A stretch of DNA of 13,778 nucleotides. Origin: an uncultured Sutterella sp. GTDB taxonomy: Bacteria; Pseudomonadota; Gammaproteobacteria; Burkholderiales; Burkholderiaceae_F. This document shows, in pieces, positions 6,384 to 13,778 of the stretch. Position numbers and translations under genes: made by a program. Below the pieces are notes generated by a model, which made no database searches, was not told where the DNA came from, and worked only from the letters and a program-made list of their open reading frames with translations. Position 1 is the stretch's first letter; each line of letters begins with the position of its first letter. The stretch lies in assembly GCA_900553105.1 (NCBI GenBank), contig USCE01000019.1, positions 1 to 13,778 of the forward strand, read 5' to 3'.

Positions 6384-8354
6384 ATGGCAACGACCAAACG
6401 CTCCGAATACGCGGAGAGCAGTATCAAAGTCCTCAAAGGACTTGAGCCCGTCAAGCAACGACCGGGCATGTACACCCTCACAGACAATCCCCTTCATATT
6501 ATTCAAGAGGTGATTGATAACTCAAGCGATGAAGTGCTTGCCGGGCAAGCTTCTCGTATTGAGGTGACTTTGCACACCGATGGCTCTGTGACCGTACTCG
6601 ATGATGGTCGCGGCATCCCTGTGGGCATTCATAAGGAAGAGGGGGTACCGGCGGTACAGTTGGTGTTTACGCAATTGCATGCGGGCGGCAAGTTTGAGAA
6701 AGATTCGGGCGGAGCCTACTCCTTTGCCGGCGGTTTGCACGGTGTCGGGGTCTCGGTGACTAACGCATTGTCTACTCGCGTCGAAGTCACCGTTTGGCGC
6801 GAAGGAAAAGAGCATCATATCGCTTTTGCCAATGGTGATGTTGTTGAACCTTTAACCAGTCAAAAAAGTCCTAAACCTAAGTCGGCAACGGGCACCTGTG
6901 TTCGCGTGTGGCCGGATCCGAAGTATTTTGACAGCCCCACCGTGCCCGCAGAGCAGTTGTCCCGACTGCTTCGATCCAAGGCTGTTTTGATGCCCGGCTG
7001 TGAGGTCGTCTTTAACAATGAAAAGAATGAAACGACACAAACGTGGAAGTTTGAGGGCGGACTTCGTGAGTATTTGCTCTCAGAGTTGAACGCAGAGCCG
7101 TTAATCACGCCGTTTGAAGGCCAAGGCTTTGCTCAGGATGAATCAATGGGCTTTGCCGTTGGAGAAGGGGCCTCTTGGGTAGTGATCTGGCACGAAGAAG
7201 GCAGCACCGTGCGCGAGAGCTACGTGAACTTAATTCCCACGCCGGCCGGCGGTACTCATGAATCGGGACTTCGCGAAGGACTGTATTTGGCCATGAAGGC
7301 TTTTATTGAAGCACACGGTCTGATGCAAAAAAGCGTGAAGCTTTTGACCGAAGACGTGTTTGCTCGCGCCAGCGCCATTCTTAACGCTAAAGTGCTCGAT
7401 CCTCAATTCCAAGGACAGACCAAAGAGCGCTTGAATAATCGCGATGCATTGCGCTTGGTGAGCAACTTTGTGCGAACGGAGTTTGAGTTCTGGTTAAACA
7501 GCCACGTTGAGGAAGGTAAAAAATTAGCCGAGCTTGTGATTAAACAAGCCCAAGCCCGACAAAACTCCGCCAAAAAAGTCACCAAGCGCAAAGGTTCTAG
7601 TGTTGCAGTGTTGCCGGGCAAACTCACCGATTGCGAAAGTGAAGACATCTCCCAAAACGAGCTCTTCTTAGTCGAAGGGGACTCGGCAGGCGGTTCAGCC
7701 AAAAAGGGTCGCAATAAAGACTTTCAAGCCATTTTGCCCTTGCGCGGTAAGGTGTTAAACACCTGGGAAGTGGATCGTGATCGCATTTTCGCTAACAATG
7801 AAATTCATGATATTTCGGTGGCAATCGGAGTTGATCCGCATGGCCCGAATGATGAACCGGATTTGTCCGAGTTGCGCTATGGCAAGATCTGCATCATGGC
7901 CGATGCCGATGTGGACGGCTCTCACATTCAGGTGCTTTTATTGACACTTTTCTTCAGACATTTCCCGGGACTTATTCGCAAAGGTCATGTGTTTGTTGCA
8001 CGTCCTCCGCTCTTTAGAGTGGATGTGCCCAAGACCGGTCGCAAACCTGCGCGAACCGTTTATTGTTTGGATGAAAGAGAGCTCGCAGTTGAGCGTAAAA
8101 AGCTTGAAAAAGACAAAGTTAATATGGAAAAGGTCAAAATCTCTCGCTTTAAAGGTTTGGGAGAGATGAGTGACGTGCAGTTGTGGGATACAACGTTAAA
8201 TCCGGAAACCCGTCGTTTAATGCCCGTGACATTCGGGGATTTAACGCTTCAGGAAAGCTGTGCCATGTTTGACATGCTAATGGGGCGTTCCGAGGCCGCA
8301 ACGCGTCGCATGTGGATGGAAAATAACGGCGATCAGGTTGAAGTTGATATTTAA
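6384..8354 (+). CDS. parE: DNA topoisomerase IV subunit B
   Basis: ParE is the ATPase subunit of topoisomerase IV, which decatenates sister chromosomes with ParC in the cytoplasm. The 656-residue protein has a complete GHKL ATPase domain. It shows catalytic Glu42 and Asn46 (QEVIDNSSDE), Asp73 in DDGRGIP, ATP-lid GGLHGVG (116-122), and a transducer domain with QTK and Lys347. The TOPRIM domain has EGDSAGGSAKKGR (431-443), PLRGK (452-456) and DADVDG with Asp507, Asp509 and Asp511. NTWEV after PLRGK is the ParE form, whereas GyrB differs here, and the length (656, not about 800) also favours ParE. The C-terminal RFKGLGEM segment is intact. Start ATG 6384 has only a weak GGG-containing ribosome site. 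It is followed after 14 bases by parC, so the two are cotranscribed and made in balance. Confidence 0.96.
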   Translation: MATTKRSEYAESSIKVLKGLEPVKQRPGMYTLTDNPLHIIQEVIDNSSDEVLAGQASRIEVTLHTDGSVTVLDDGRGIPVGIHKEEGVPAVQLVFTQLHAGGKFEKDSGGAYSFAGGLHGVGVSVTNALSTRVEVTVWREGKEHHIAFANGDVVEPLTSQKSPKPKSATGTCVRVWPDPKYFDSPTVPAEQLSRLLRSKAVLMPGCEVVFNNEKNETTQTWKFEGGLREYLLSELNAEPLITPFEGQGFAQDESMGFAVGEGASWVVIWHEEGSTVRESYVNLIPTPAGGTHESGLREGLYLAMKAFIEAHGLMQKSVKLLTEDVFARASAILNAKVLDPQFQGQTKERLNNRDALRLVSNFVRTEFEFWLNSHVEEGKKLAELVIKQAQARQNSAKKVTKRKGSSVAVLPGKLTDCESEDISQNELFLVEGDSAGGSAKKGRNKDFQAILPLRGKVLNTWEVDRDRIFANNEIHDISVAIGVDPHGPNDEPDLSELRYGKICIMADADVDGSHIQVLLLTLFFRHFPGLIRKGHVFVARPPLFRVDVPKTGRKPARTVYCLDERELAVERKKLEKDKVNMEKVKISRFKGLGEMSDVQLWDTTLNPETRRLMPVTFGDLTLQESCAMFDMLMGRSEAATRRMWMENNGDQVEVDI

Positions 8355-8368
8355 GAAGGGAATTCGTG

Positions 8369-10990
8369 ATGACCAATAAACGAGACGATGAATTGTTCTC
8401 CGAAGATCTCTTCGGGATGGAAGACGAGAGTGAAATTGAGGTAAAGCCTCCGGAGGCTAAACCGGCAGAGCCTGCTGCCAAAGAAAATGAAACGGCGTCA
8501 CTGGATTTTGGAGTGCAAGCTCAAGACGTTGATGTCGTGCAAGATTCTTCGGACATCAGTCAAAAGTCCGAAGAAACTCCGGAGCAAGAGCCCGTAATTC
8601 CGTTGCACGCTCGTCCGGTGCTCTCCGGAGATGACGGTGAGCAGTTGACTTTGGCTCACTTTGCCAGTCATGCCTACCTCGAGTACGCGATGTCGGTGGT
8701 TAAGGGGCGCGCATTGCCAGCCATTGGCGATGGTCAAAAGCCTGTCCAACGCCGAATTCTTTACGCAATGCACCAGATGGGGCTCGATCGCCAAGAAGCC
8801 AAGACGGTGAAAAGCGCTCGTGTGGTCGGTGATGTACTCGGTAAATTCCACCCGCACGGTGATACTGCTGCCTACGATGCCATGGTGCGCATGGCGCAAG
8901 ACTTTAACATGCGCTATCCGCTTGTTCTCGGTCAAGGTAACTTCGGTAGCCGAGACGGTGACGGTGCTGCTGCTATGCGTTACACCGAAGCACGACTGAC
9001 GAAAATTTCCCGTTTGCTGCTCGAAGAAATCGACGAGGGAACGGTTGACTTTATGCCCAACTACGACGGAGCGTTTGAAGAACCGCAAATGTTACCCGCC
9101 CGTCTGCCTTTTGTATTACTAAACGGCTCAAGCGGTATTGCCGTGGGCATGGCAACCGAGATTCCTCCGCACAATATTCGTGAAGTGGCCGCAGCTTGTC
9201 TAATGATTTTGGACAATCCGCAAGCAAGCGATGATGAGATTTTGACTGCATTGCCAGCACCTGATTTCCCTATGGGGGGTCAAATCATCAGCAAGGCGGT
9301 CGATATTCGTGATGCTTACACAAGCGGCCGCGGTTCCATTAAGGTGCGCGCCCGCTACACGTTTGAAGAAATGCAACGCGGGCATTGGCGCTTGATTGTG
9401 ACGGAATTGCCACCTAATACGTCGGCTCAGCGTGTTTTAAACGAAGTGGGTGAGATTACCAATCCAAAAGTTCGTCCCGGTAAAAAGGCCTTGACGGCAG
9501 AGCAGCAACAAGCCAAAGCGGCCATGTTGGCACTTTTGGATACGGTGCGAGATGAAAGTGACAAGGAAACGCCGACGCGGTTGGTGTTTGAGCCCAAGAC
9601 GAAAAACGTGGATCGTCATGAGTTTGTCAATGCTCTCTTGGCTCAAACCAGTTTGGAAGGCAATGTTTCCATTAACCTCGTAATGGTGGGTTCTGACGGT
9701 AAGCCCCGTCAAAAATCCTTACCGGAAATTCTGCGCGAGTGGGTAGCATTCCGCATGATCACGGTACGCCGCCGTACGCAATTCAGATTGCAAAAAACTA
9801 ACGAGCGTATCCATATTCTCGAAGGTCGTCATCTTGTTTATCTGAATTTGGATGAAGTGATTGCCATCATCCGTGATGCGGACGATCCCAAGCAGGCACT
9901 ATTGACCCGATTCCCGCTCTCAGAAGTACAAGTTGAAGACATCTTGGAAATCCGCTTACGCCAATTGGCGCGCATGGTGGGAATCAAGATTGAGGCGGAG
10001 TTAGCAGAACTCAATAAGACAAAGAACTCGTTAGAACGATTACTGAGTTCCGACAAGCTCTTGAGTAATTTAATTGCCAAAGAGATCGCAGCTGATGCGG
10101 CTGAGTTCGGCGACGATCGTCGTACATTGATTGAAGAAGCTAGTCGCGCAGAAATGACGGCTACGGTGCTCGATGAGCCGGTGACAGTGGTTATCAGTCA
10201 AAAGGGCTTTGTGCGTTCTCGCACTGGTCACGGCCACGATGCCACGATCATGAACTACAAAATGGGCGATGCATTCTTCCAAGCCTTTGAATGCCGTACA
10301 ACGGATCAAATGGTCGCAGTCAGCAACACCGGCCGCGTCTATACGATTGATGTTGCGGATCTGCCGAGCGCACGTGGGGACGGATTGCCGATTAACAGTT
10401 TCATCGACCTGGAAAAGGGGACTCATTTAATCGGTTACTGCGTTGCCAAGCCTGACGCAAAGATTGTAATGGCCGCAAGTGACGGCATGGGTTTTGTCTG
10501 CCAGTTTAAGGACTTGTTAGCACGCGTTCGCGCCGGGAAGAACTTCTTGCGCTTATCGAGTGATTCGGCCAATGTGCTTATGCCGGAAGTAGTTGGTGAC
10601 AATCAAACGATGTTGGCATGTTTGTCCGAACAAGGACGACTGCTGATCTATGGGTTAGACGAAGTCCGTTTGCTACCCGGTGGAGGTAAGGGGGTATGCC
10701 TGATGGACTTGAATTTGGGCGAAACGCTCTTAGCGGCAAAACCGATCAATGCAACGGGTGTTCTGGTGCAAGGTATCGGTCGTGGCGCTAAAGAACGCGA
10801 ACAAGTCGTCAAGAAAGCCTTGTTGGAGTATCACACTGGTCATCGCGCTCGTAAGGGTAAACAGCTTGATATTCGTTGGAAGGCATTGTCATTGCAACCC
10901 TTGCAGCCAAAGGATGACGGACAGGTGGATGATGCTGAAGGCTCAGCACCCGATGATACCGAGCCTGGCGATACGCTGTCTTTGTTGTAG
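8369..10990 (+). CDS. parC: DNA topoisomerase IV subunit A
   Basis: ParC is the DNA-cleaving subunit of topoisomerase IV. Homology to the family starts near residue 91 (LTLAHFASHAYLEYAMSVV, then KPVQRRILYAM). It includes HPHGDTAAYD (161-170), GNFGSRDGDGAA and the catalytic RY pair (Arg204, Tyr205). The long tower and coiled-coil segment includes NPKVRPGKKAL, common in betaproteobacteria, and leads to a beta-pinwheel C-terminal domain (about 600-840). The GyrA box is degenerate (LLPGGGKG at 768-775), as in ParC rather than GyrA. Odd points are an acidic extension of about 90 residues before the core (about 25 Asp/Glu against 7 Lys/Arg) and an acidic tail after residue 848. The length of 873 is well above the usual 740-770. 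AAGGG (8356-8360) lies 8 bases before ATG 8369. A GTG at 8366 would add one residue. The ribosome site abuts the parE stop. Confidence 0.94.
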   Translation: MTNKRDDELFSEDLFGMEDESEIEVKPPEAKPAEPAAKENETASLDFGVQAQDVDVVQDSSDISQKSEETPEQEPVIPLHARPVLSGDDGEQLTLAHFASHAYLEYAMSVVKGRALPAIGDGQKPVQRRILYAMHQMGLDRQEAKTVKSARVVGDVLGKFHPHGDTAAYDAMVRMAQDFNMRYPLVLGQGNFGSRDGDGAAAMRYTEARLTKISRLLLEEIDEGTVDFMPNYDGAFEEPQMLPARLPFVLLNGSSGIAVGMATEIPPHNIREVAAACLMILDNPQASDDEILTALPAPDFPMGGQIISKAVDIRDAYTSGRGSIKVRARYTFEEMQRGHWRLIVTELPPNTSAQRVLNEVGEITNPKVRPGKKALTAEQQQAKAAMLALLDTVRDESDKETPTRLVFEPKTKNVDRHEFVNALLAQTSLEGNVSINLVMVGSDGKPRQKSLPEILREWVAFRMITVRRRTQFRLQKTNERIHILEGRHLVYLNLDEVIAIIRDADDPKQALLTRFPLSEVQVEDILEIRLRQLARMVGIKIEAELAELNKTKNSLERLLSSDKLLSNLIAKEIAADAAEFGDDRRTLIEEASRAEMTATVLDEPVTVVISQKGFVRSRTGHGHDATIMNYKMGDAFFQAFECRTTDQMVAVSNTGRVYTIDVADLPSARGDGLPINSFIDLEKGTHLIGYCVAKPDAKIVMAASDGMGFVCQFKDLLARVRAGKNFLRLSSDSANVLMPEVVGDNQTMLACLSEQGRLLIYGLDEVRLLPGGGKGVCLMDLNLGETLLAAKPINATGVLVQGIGRGAKEREQVVKKALLEYHTGHRARKGKQLDIRWKALSLQPLQPKDDGQVDDAEGSAPDDTEPGDTLSLL

Positions 10991-11010
10991 AACTTGAGTT
11001 TTAATTGCAA

Positions 11011-11038
11011 CCAAGGGCGCCTGAAAAGGCGCCCTTGG
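11011..11038. terminator. Perfect hairpin between convergent parC and autotransporter
   Basis: CCAAGGGCGCC (11011-11021) and GGCGCCCTTGG (11028-11038) form a perfect 11-bp GC-rich stem with loop TGAAAA, 20 bases after parC and 18 bases after the autotransporter stop. There is no U tract on either strand, so it is not a textbook intrinsic terminator. Because it sits between convergent genes it probably acts as a bidirectional transcript end or a 3'-end stabiliser. Confidence 0.6.
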
Positions 11039-11056
11039 CGTTAGGACGTTAGACAA

Positions 11057-13354
11057 TTAGAAGAAATAGTGTGCTTGAGCGCCTATTTCGTATTGAGGCT
11101 TTACCACTTCGGAAATGCCCACCGAGCCGCGAAGTTTTAAATGAAGATGCTCCTTATAGCGCCAATCGGCTTGTGCTCCCAGTAAGCCCCAGGATTCTTG
11201 AAGATCTTCGGTTTCAAAGTGCTCGGCGCGGCCGTGATCCGAGCCTGTGAATCGGGCAGATTGACCGAATCGATGAATCCAACTTGCATGAGCGGCAAGC
11301 GTTAAAGATTGCGTCCGCCAACCCGTTTGAACACCTAATACAGCTAGCGATTGGTGTATTTTTTCTGATTCAAAGGCAATGCCGGACTCGGCCTGCGTGT
11401 CGTAGCTGTCAAGCCAATAAGTGTAGCCTGCCATGTAAGGCTCGAGATAGAAATCGCCCCAATTGTTTTGTCCCAAGCCGACAAAAAGTCCTAAGCCGTA
11501 GCTACCCGTATCGATGTCGTAGTCGAGCGTGGTGCTGACTTTATCGAGTATGGCGGCTGTTTCAATACTTGAGGATGCGTGCGTATAGTGCGCCTGCACA
11601 ATGATGCGATAACCGTCATCGGTGTTACCGCCTGCATAAAGAGCCGCAGAAACATTGTCGGCATCTGCTGACGCTTGAGTTTCTTGCCAATTGTTTTTGG
11701 CCATGGATACCCAGCCTCCGTAAAAGGCTTCATTGAGCCATTTTGTTTCCCAAGACCGGTCGTAACCGATTGTGAGTGTTTGAGTATCAAATTCGCTTTC
11801 TCGAGTACGATGGGCAAGGTTGAGTTCCGTTTCTCGATGAGCGATATCAACCCAAAGACCGCGTTGAGGTTTGTTGGCGAGTCTTTCGGCAAGAAGCGAA
11901 AAGGTGTTAAAGCCCGCCTGCTCATGACGAATTTGCTCAAAAGAGGCGTAGTCGAGCATGTTTTTGACAAGACTCGAAGGACCTAAGCGGGTTGTTTCAA
12001 TGGCCGTGATAAATAGACCGTGACTGCCGTCGATTTGTGTATCACTAAGACCGATTTGTGCTGTTGTTTCAAATTCGCCTAAGGCATTTTCGTAGCGGTG
12101 AGGTTCTGCCAATGCATGAATACCCGAAAAAGTACCTCCGTCAGTGCCGACTAGACCGATAGCGAGATTATCAAGATCGCTTTTATCACTTCGTAAATCG
12201 CGGATTTGTACAGCGATTTGGGCATTGTCATCGCCTTTCGCTAATGCGTCTCCGAGCTTTAATTTAAATTGATCGGCGTTGGTGTTATTAATGTCATCGT
12301 CTGTTAGAAAAACTCGTAAAATGGCGCCGTTTTCAATTTCAACCGTGTTGCCCAAATTTTCGCTATTTAACGAAACCGGGCCTTCAGTTGAAACTTCAAC
12401 AATTCCCCCTTTGCCCCAAACGAGCTGATTAAGTTGCTGTTGCCCTCGGGTTTGCCATTGGGCACCGTTACGCACTTCAACGATGGATGTTGATGCATTA
12501 CTTGTATCGTTGTTATAAATTCGACCGATGAAAATGGCCTGGTTATTGTCAAGAACAAGATTCAGTTGAGAACCATCGTAAAGTGCAATGTCTCCTTCAA
12601 TGAGCGTTTGGCCGACGCTACGATACTCAAAGATAGAGTTTTCTAAATTAAGGGCTAAGGTTTGGTTGAGTTTGTCGATATTTTCAGGTCTTTGCGCAAT
12701 GGTTTGGCTGGCTTTTAATTGCAAATGGCCGGAGTATTTCATTTCAGATCCTGATAAAGAAAGAGCGCAGACTTGCCCTTCTTCTTGGTCGGTTTCTAAG
12801 TGAGCCGTTATGGCAATAAGACCGGGCAATGTTTCATCGCTTAATGAGCTGCTGTCGATTTGTAGCCCGTAAAGGGTCGCTGCATTGGAGTGTGAAAAGT
12901 AGCGGCTTAAGACATCAATCGTAAGCGATTTATTTTTTGAGCCGATATTGGCGACATTTGCCAAGTAGAAAATCGAAACGCTATTGATGTCTTCGGTTTG
13001 AGTGTTAATCGAAACATTGCCGTTAAAGTCAAAACGTTTTTTGTGCTCAGAGTCATTATTGACTTCAATCAGTGAGAAATGACTGAAATTTTCGGGTAAG
13101 AAATGGCTCGAGTGGTGCAGTTGTGAGAGGGCAGTTGATTGATTTGGTCCTTGTGCCATAAATATTGTCGGAGAGGCGGTCTGAAGCACGGTGTCTTTGT
13201 TGAAAACCTCGTGTAACACAAGGAAATCTTCATAACCGTAAAGGGTTTCATGATGTTGATCACTGAATGTGATTTCGTGGTAAGAAGAGGCGTTGGCTGC
13301 TGAATTTAAAAGCAGCAACGTACTTAGGGCTAGAAGGTGGTTTTTAGAAGCCAC
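11057..13354 (-). CDS. Autotransporter (type Va) with short uncharacterised passenger
   Basis: This is a 765-residue type Va secreted surface protein. Residues 1-22 form a signal peptide with a hydrophobic core and an Ala-x-Ala site (cleavage after A22). Residues 23 to about 455 are a passenger rich in Asn, Ser, Thr and beta-type repeats, with a single Cys (C196). No protease or other catalytic motif stands out. An alpha-helical linker is at about 461-492. A C-terminal beta-barrel of about 268 residues (498-765) shows alternating aromatic and hydrophobic strands, such as GYDRSW, GLGLFVGLG and SWIHRF. It ends in YFF with the terminal Phe needed for Bam-dependent insertion. Start is GTG 13354 with AAAGGA 6 bases upstream. 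The passenger is short for this class, and its job (adhesion, biofilm or other) is not assignable from sequence. Confidence 0.88.
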   Translation of the reverse strand: MASKNHLLALSTLLLLNSAANASSYHEITFSDQHHETLYGYEDFLVLHEVFNKDTVLQTASPTIFMAQGPNQSTALSQLHHSSHFLPENFSHFSLIEVNNDSEHKKRFDFNGNVSINTQTEDINSVSIFYLANVANIGSKNKSLTIDVLSRYFSHSNAATLYGLQIDSSSLSDETLPGLIAITAHLETDQEEGQVCALSLSGSEMKYSGHLQLKASQTIAQRPENIDKLNQTLALNLENSIFEYRSVGQTLIEGDIALYDGSQLNLVLDNNQAIFIGRIYNNDTSNASTSIVEVRNGAQWQTRGQQQLNQLVWGKGGIVEVSTEGPVSLNSENLGNTVEIENGAILRVFLTDDDINNTNADQFKLKLGDALAKGDDNAQIAVQIRDLRSDKSDLDNLAIGLVGTDGGTFSGIHALAEPHRYENALGEFETTAQIGLSDTQIDGSHGLFITAIETTRLGPSSLVKNMLDYASFEQIRHEQAGFNTFSLLAERLANKPQRGLWVDIAHRETELNLAHRTRESEFDTQTLTIGYDRSWETKWLNEAFYGGWVSMAKNNWQETQASADADNVSAALYAGGNTDDGYRIIVQAHYTHASSSIETAAILDKVSTTLDYDIDTGSYGLGLFVGLGQNNWGDFYLEPYMAGYTYWLDSYDTQAESGIAFESEKIHQSLAVLGVQTGWRTQSLTLAAHASWIHRFGQSARFTGSDHGRAEHFETEDLQESWGLLGAQADWRYKEHLHLKLRGSVGISEVVKPQYEIGAQAHYFF

Positions 13355-13383
13355 TTTTGGTCCTTTCGAATTGTTAGGGAGTT

Positions 13384-13412
13384 TTTATAGAAAGCGGCCT
13401 ATTCTAAGTAAA
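13384..13412 (-). promoter_or_regulatory. Probable sigma70-type promoter of the autotransporter
   Basis: On the - strand TTTACT (complement of 13407-13412) and TATAAA (complement of 13384-13389) are exactly 17 bases apart. Transcription would start near 13377, about 22 bases before GTG 13354. Confidence 0.65.
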
Positions 13413-13428
13413 AGTAGCTATCTTTTAT

Positions 13429-13442
13429 CTGATATAAATCAA
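13429..13442. promoter_or_regulatory. FNR/CRP-family-like palindrome in the divergent control region
   Basis: CTGAT-ATAA-ATCAA matches 9 of the 10 fixed bases of the FNR consensus TTGAT-N4-ATCAA. Its centre (13435.5) is about 58-60 bases upstream of the predicted autotransporter start, near the class I position of -61.5. It is about 42 bases upstream of a start predicted from TAAAAT at 13466-13471 for the polyamine gene, near the class II position of -41.5. No FNR gene is in the window, so this is a prediction from sequence. Confidence 0.45.
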
Positions 13443-13465
13443 GCGAGCGAAAGTTGGAATGCGGC

Positions 13466-13471
13466 TAAAAT
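13466..13471 (+). promoter_or_regulatory. Possible -10 element for the SpeE-like gene
   Basis: TAAAAT lies 31 bases before the ATG. There is no recognisable -35 at 17 bases upstream. That is expected if an activator such as FNR bound at the palindrome in place of the -35, but a chance match is possible. Confidence 0.3.
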
Positions 13472-13502
13472 ACTGGCATTGGGACAATCTTGAGTTTTTC
13501 TA

Positions 13503-13760
13503 ATGAGTTACGCAAAACACAAAAAAGACCCTGCCAGTGATCTCTTTTTTTCTGAAAGTGATGGTTTTCGTTATCTGCATTTCGGATCACCTTGGATACA
13601 GGGCGCGATGAAAGTTCATCAACCCTTTCAGTTGGTGCTCGAGTATCCGAAGCAAATGATGGCCTGTGCGTTATTCTACCCGAAGCCTGAGCATATTCTG
13701 CAATTGGGGCTCGGAGCAGCTTCTTTGACAAAGTTTTGCTGGAAATACACTGTCGCAGAA
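13503..13760 (+). CDS. Spermidine synthase-like aminopropyltransferase, 5' part
   Basis: This open frame covers 86 genomic codons and runs off the contig end. It reads SDGFRYLHFGSPWIQGAMKV and PFQLVLEYPKQMMAC, then ILQLGLGAASLTKF, a motif I (SAM or decarboxylated-SAM binding) of the spermidine synthase family. This suggests a polyamine aminopropyltransferase or a related SAM-dependent enzyme. ATG 13503 is the first start after an in-frame TGA at 13491-13493. No clear ribosome site is visible. Sequence after 13760 is adapter, so the six codons beyond it (LSLIHI) are not part of the protein. It is divergent from the autotransporter. Confidence 0.75.
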
Positions 13761-13778
13761 CTGTCTCTTATACACATC
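13761..13778. other. Tn5/Nextera mosaic-end adapter remnant at contig end
   Basis: The final 18 bases, CTGTCTCTTATACACATC, equal the first 18 of the 19-base Tn5 mosaic-end sequence used in Nextera-type libraries. An 18-base exact match placed exactly at the sequence end is adapter contamination, not a genomic transposon end. Confidence 0.95.

Noticed and set aside
8498..9088. 196-residue ORF antisense to the 5' part of parC
   Set aside because: It is a shadow of the strong parC frame with no recognisable domain and no ribosome site. The same holds for other antisense ORFs in fhs, parE, parC and the autotransporter.
13761..13778. Real transposon end (Tn5/IS50 mosaic end)
   Set aside because: The match lies exactly at the sequence end, with no transposase, second end or target duplication. 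Adapter carry-over is far more likely.

Overview
This is a 13.8 kb piece of a bacterial chromosome of moderate GC content with ordinary housekeeping and surface genes. The gene content points to a Gram-negative betaproteobacterium. It has adjacent parE and parC genes with a betaproteobacterial look, an autotransporter ending in a C-terminal Phe, a SpeE-like polyamine synthase and CCA-encoding tRNAs. A gut Burkholderiales lineage such as Sutterellaceae is my best guess, by inference only. The last 18 bases are not genomic: they match the Tn5/Nextera mosaic-end adapter. The right edge is therefore almost certainly a contig end, and true genomic sequence stops at 13760.

Left region (1-4951). The 3' part of an M20-family metallopeptidase (+) converges on fhs, formate-tetrahydrofolate ligase (-), and the two share a bidirectional terminator hairpin. 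A divergent intergenic region of about 265 bp separates fhs from an amidohydrolase of unknown substrate (+). Downstream of the amidohydrolase is a decayed N-terminal half of an ATP-grasp protein, with several frameshifts, two in-frame stops and no C-terminal half. M20 hydrolase, amidohydrolase, ATP-grasp and Fhs together suggest a nitrogen-compound or one-carbon catabolic neighbourhood, but no substrate can be assigned.

Middle region (4909-6383). A clear sigma70-type promoter drives a two-tRNA unit, tRNA-Ala(GGC) then tRNA-Glu(TTC), which ends in an intrinsic terminator. A convergent EamA/DMT-family transporter follows on the - strand. Its own well-formed promoter shows that translation must begin at the ATG at 6056, not at upstream TTG or ATG codons.

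Right region (6384-13778). parE and parC lie in tandem with a 14-base gap and encode topoisomerase IV. ParC has an unusual acidic N-terminal extension of about 90 residues, a degenerate GyrA box and an acidic tail. A perfect 11-bp hairpin separates parC from a convergent autotransporter of 765 residues (-). The autotransporter is divergent from a truncated spermidine synthase-like gene (+). The divergent control region holds a good promoter for the autotransporter and an FNR-like palindrome placed plausibly for both directions.

I saw no convincing new defence or mobile system, CRISPR array or insertion sequence. The points most worth a second look are the adapter end, the ATP-grasp pseudogene beside the amidohydrolase, the ParC extension and the FNR-like divergent control site.
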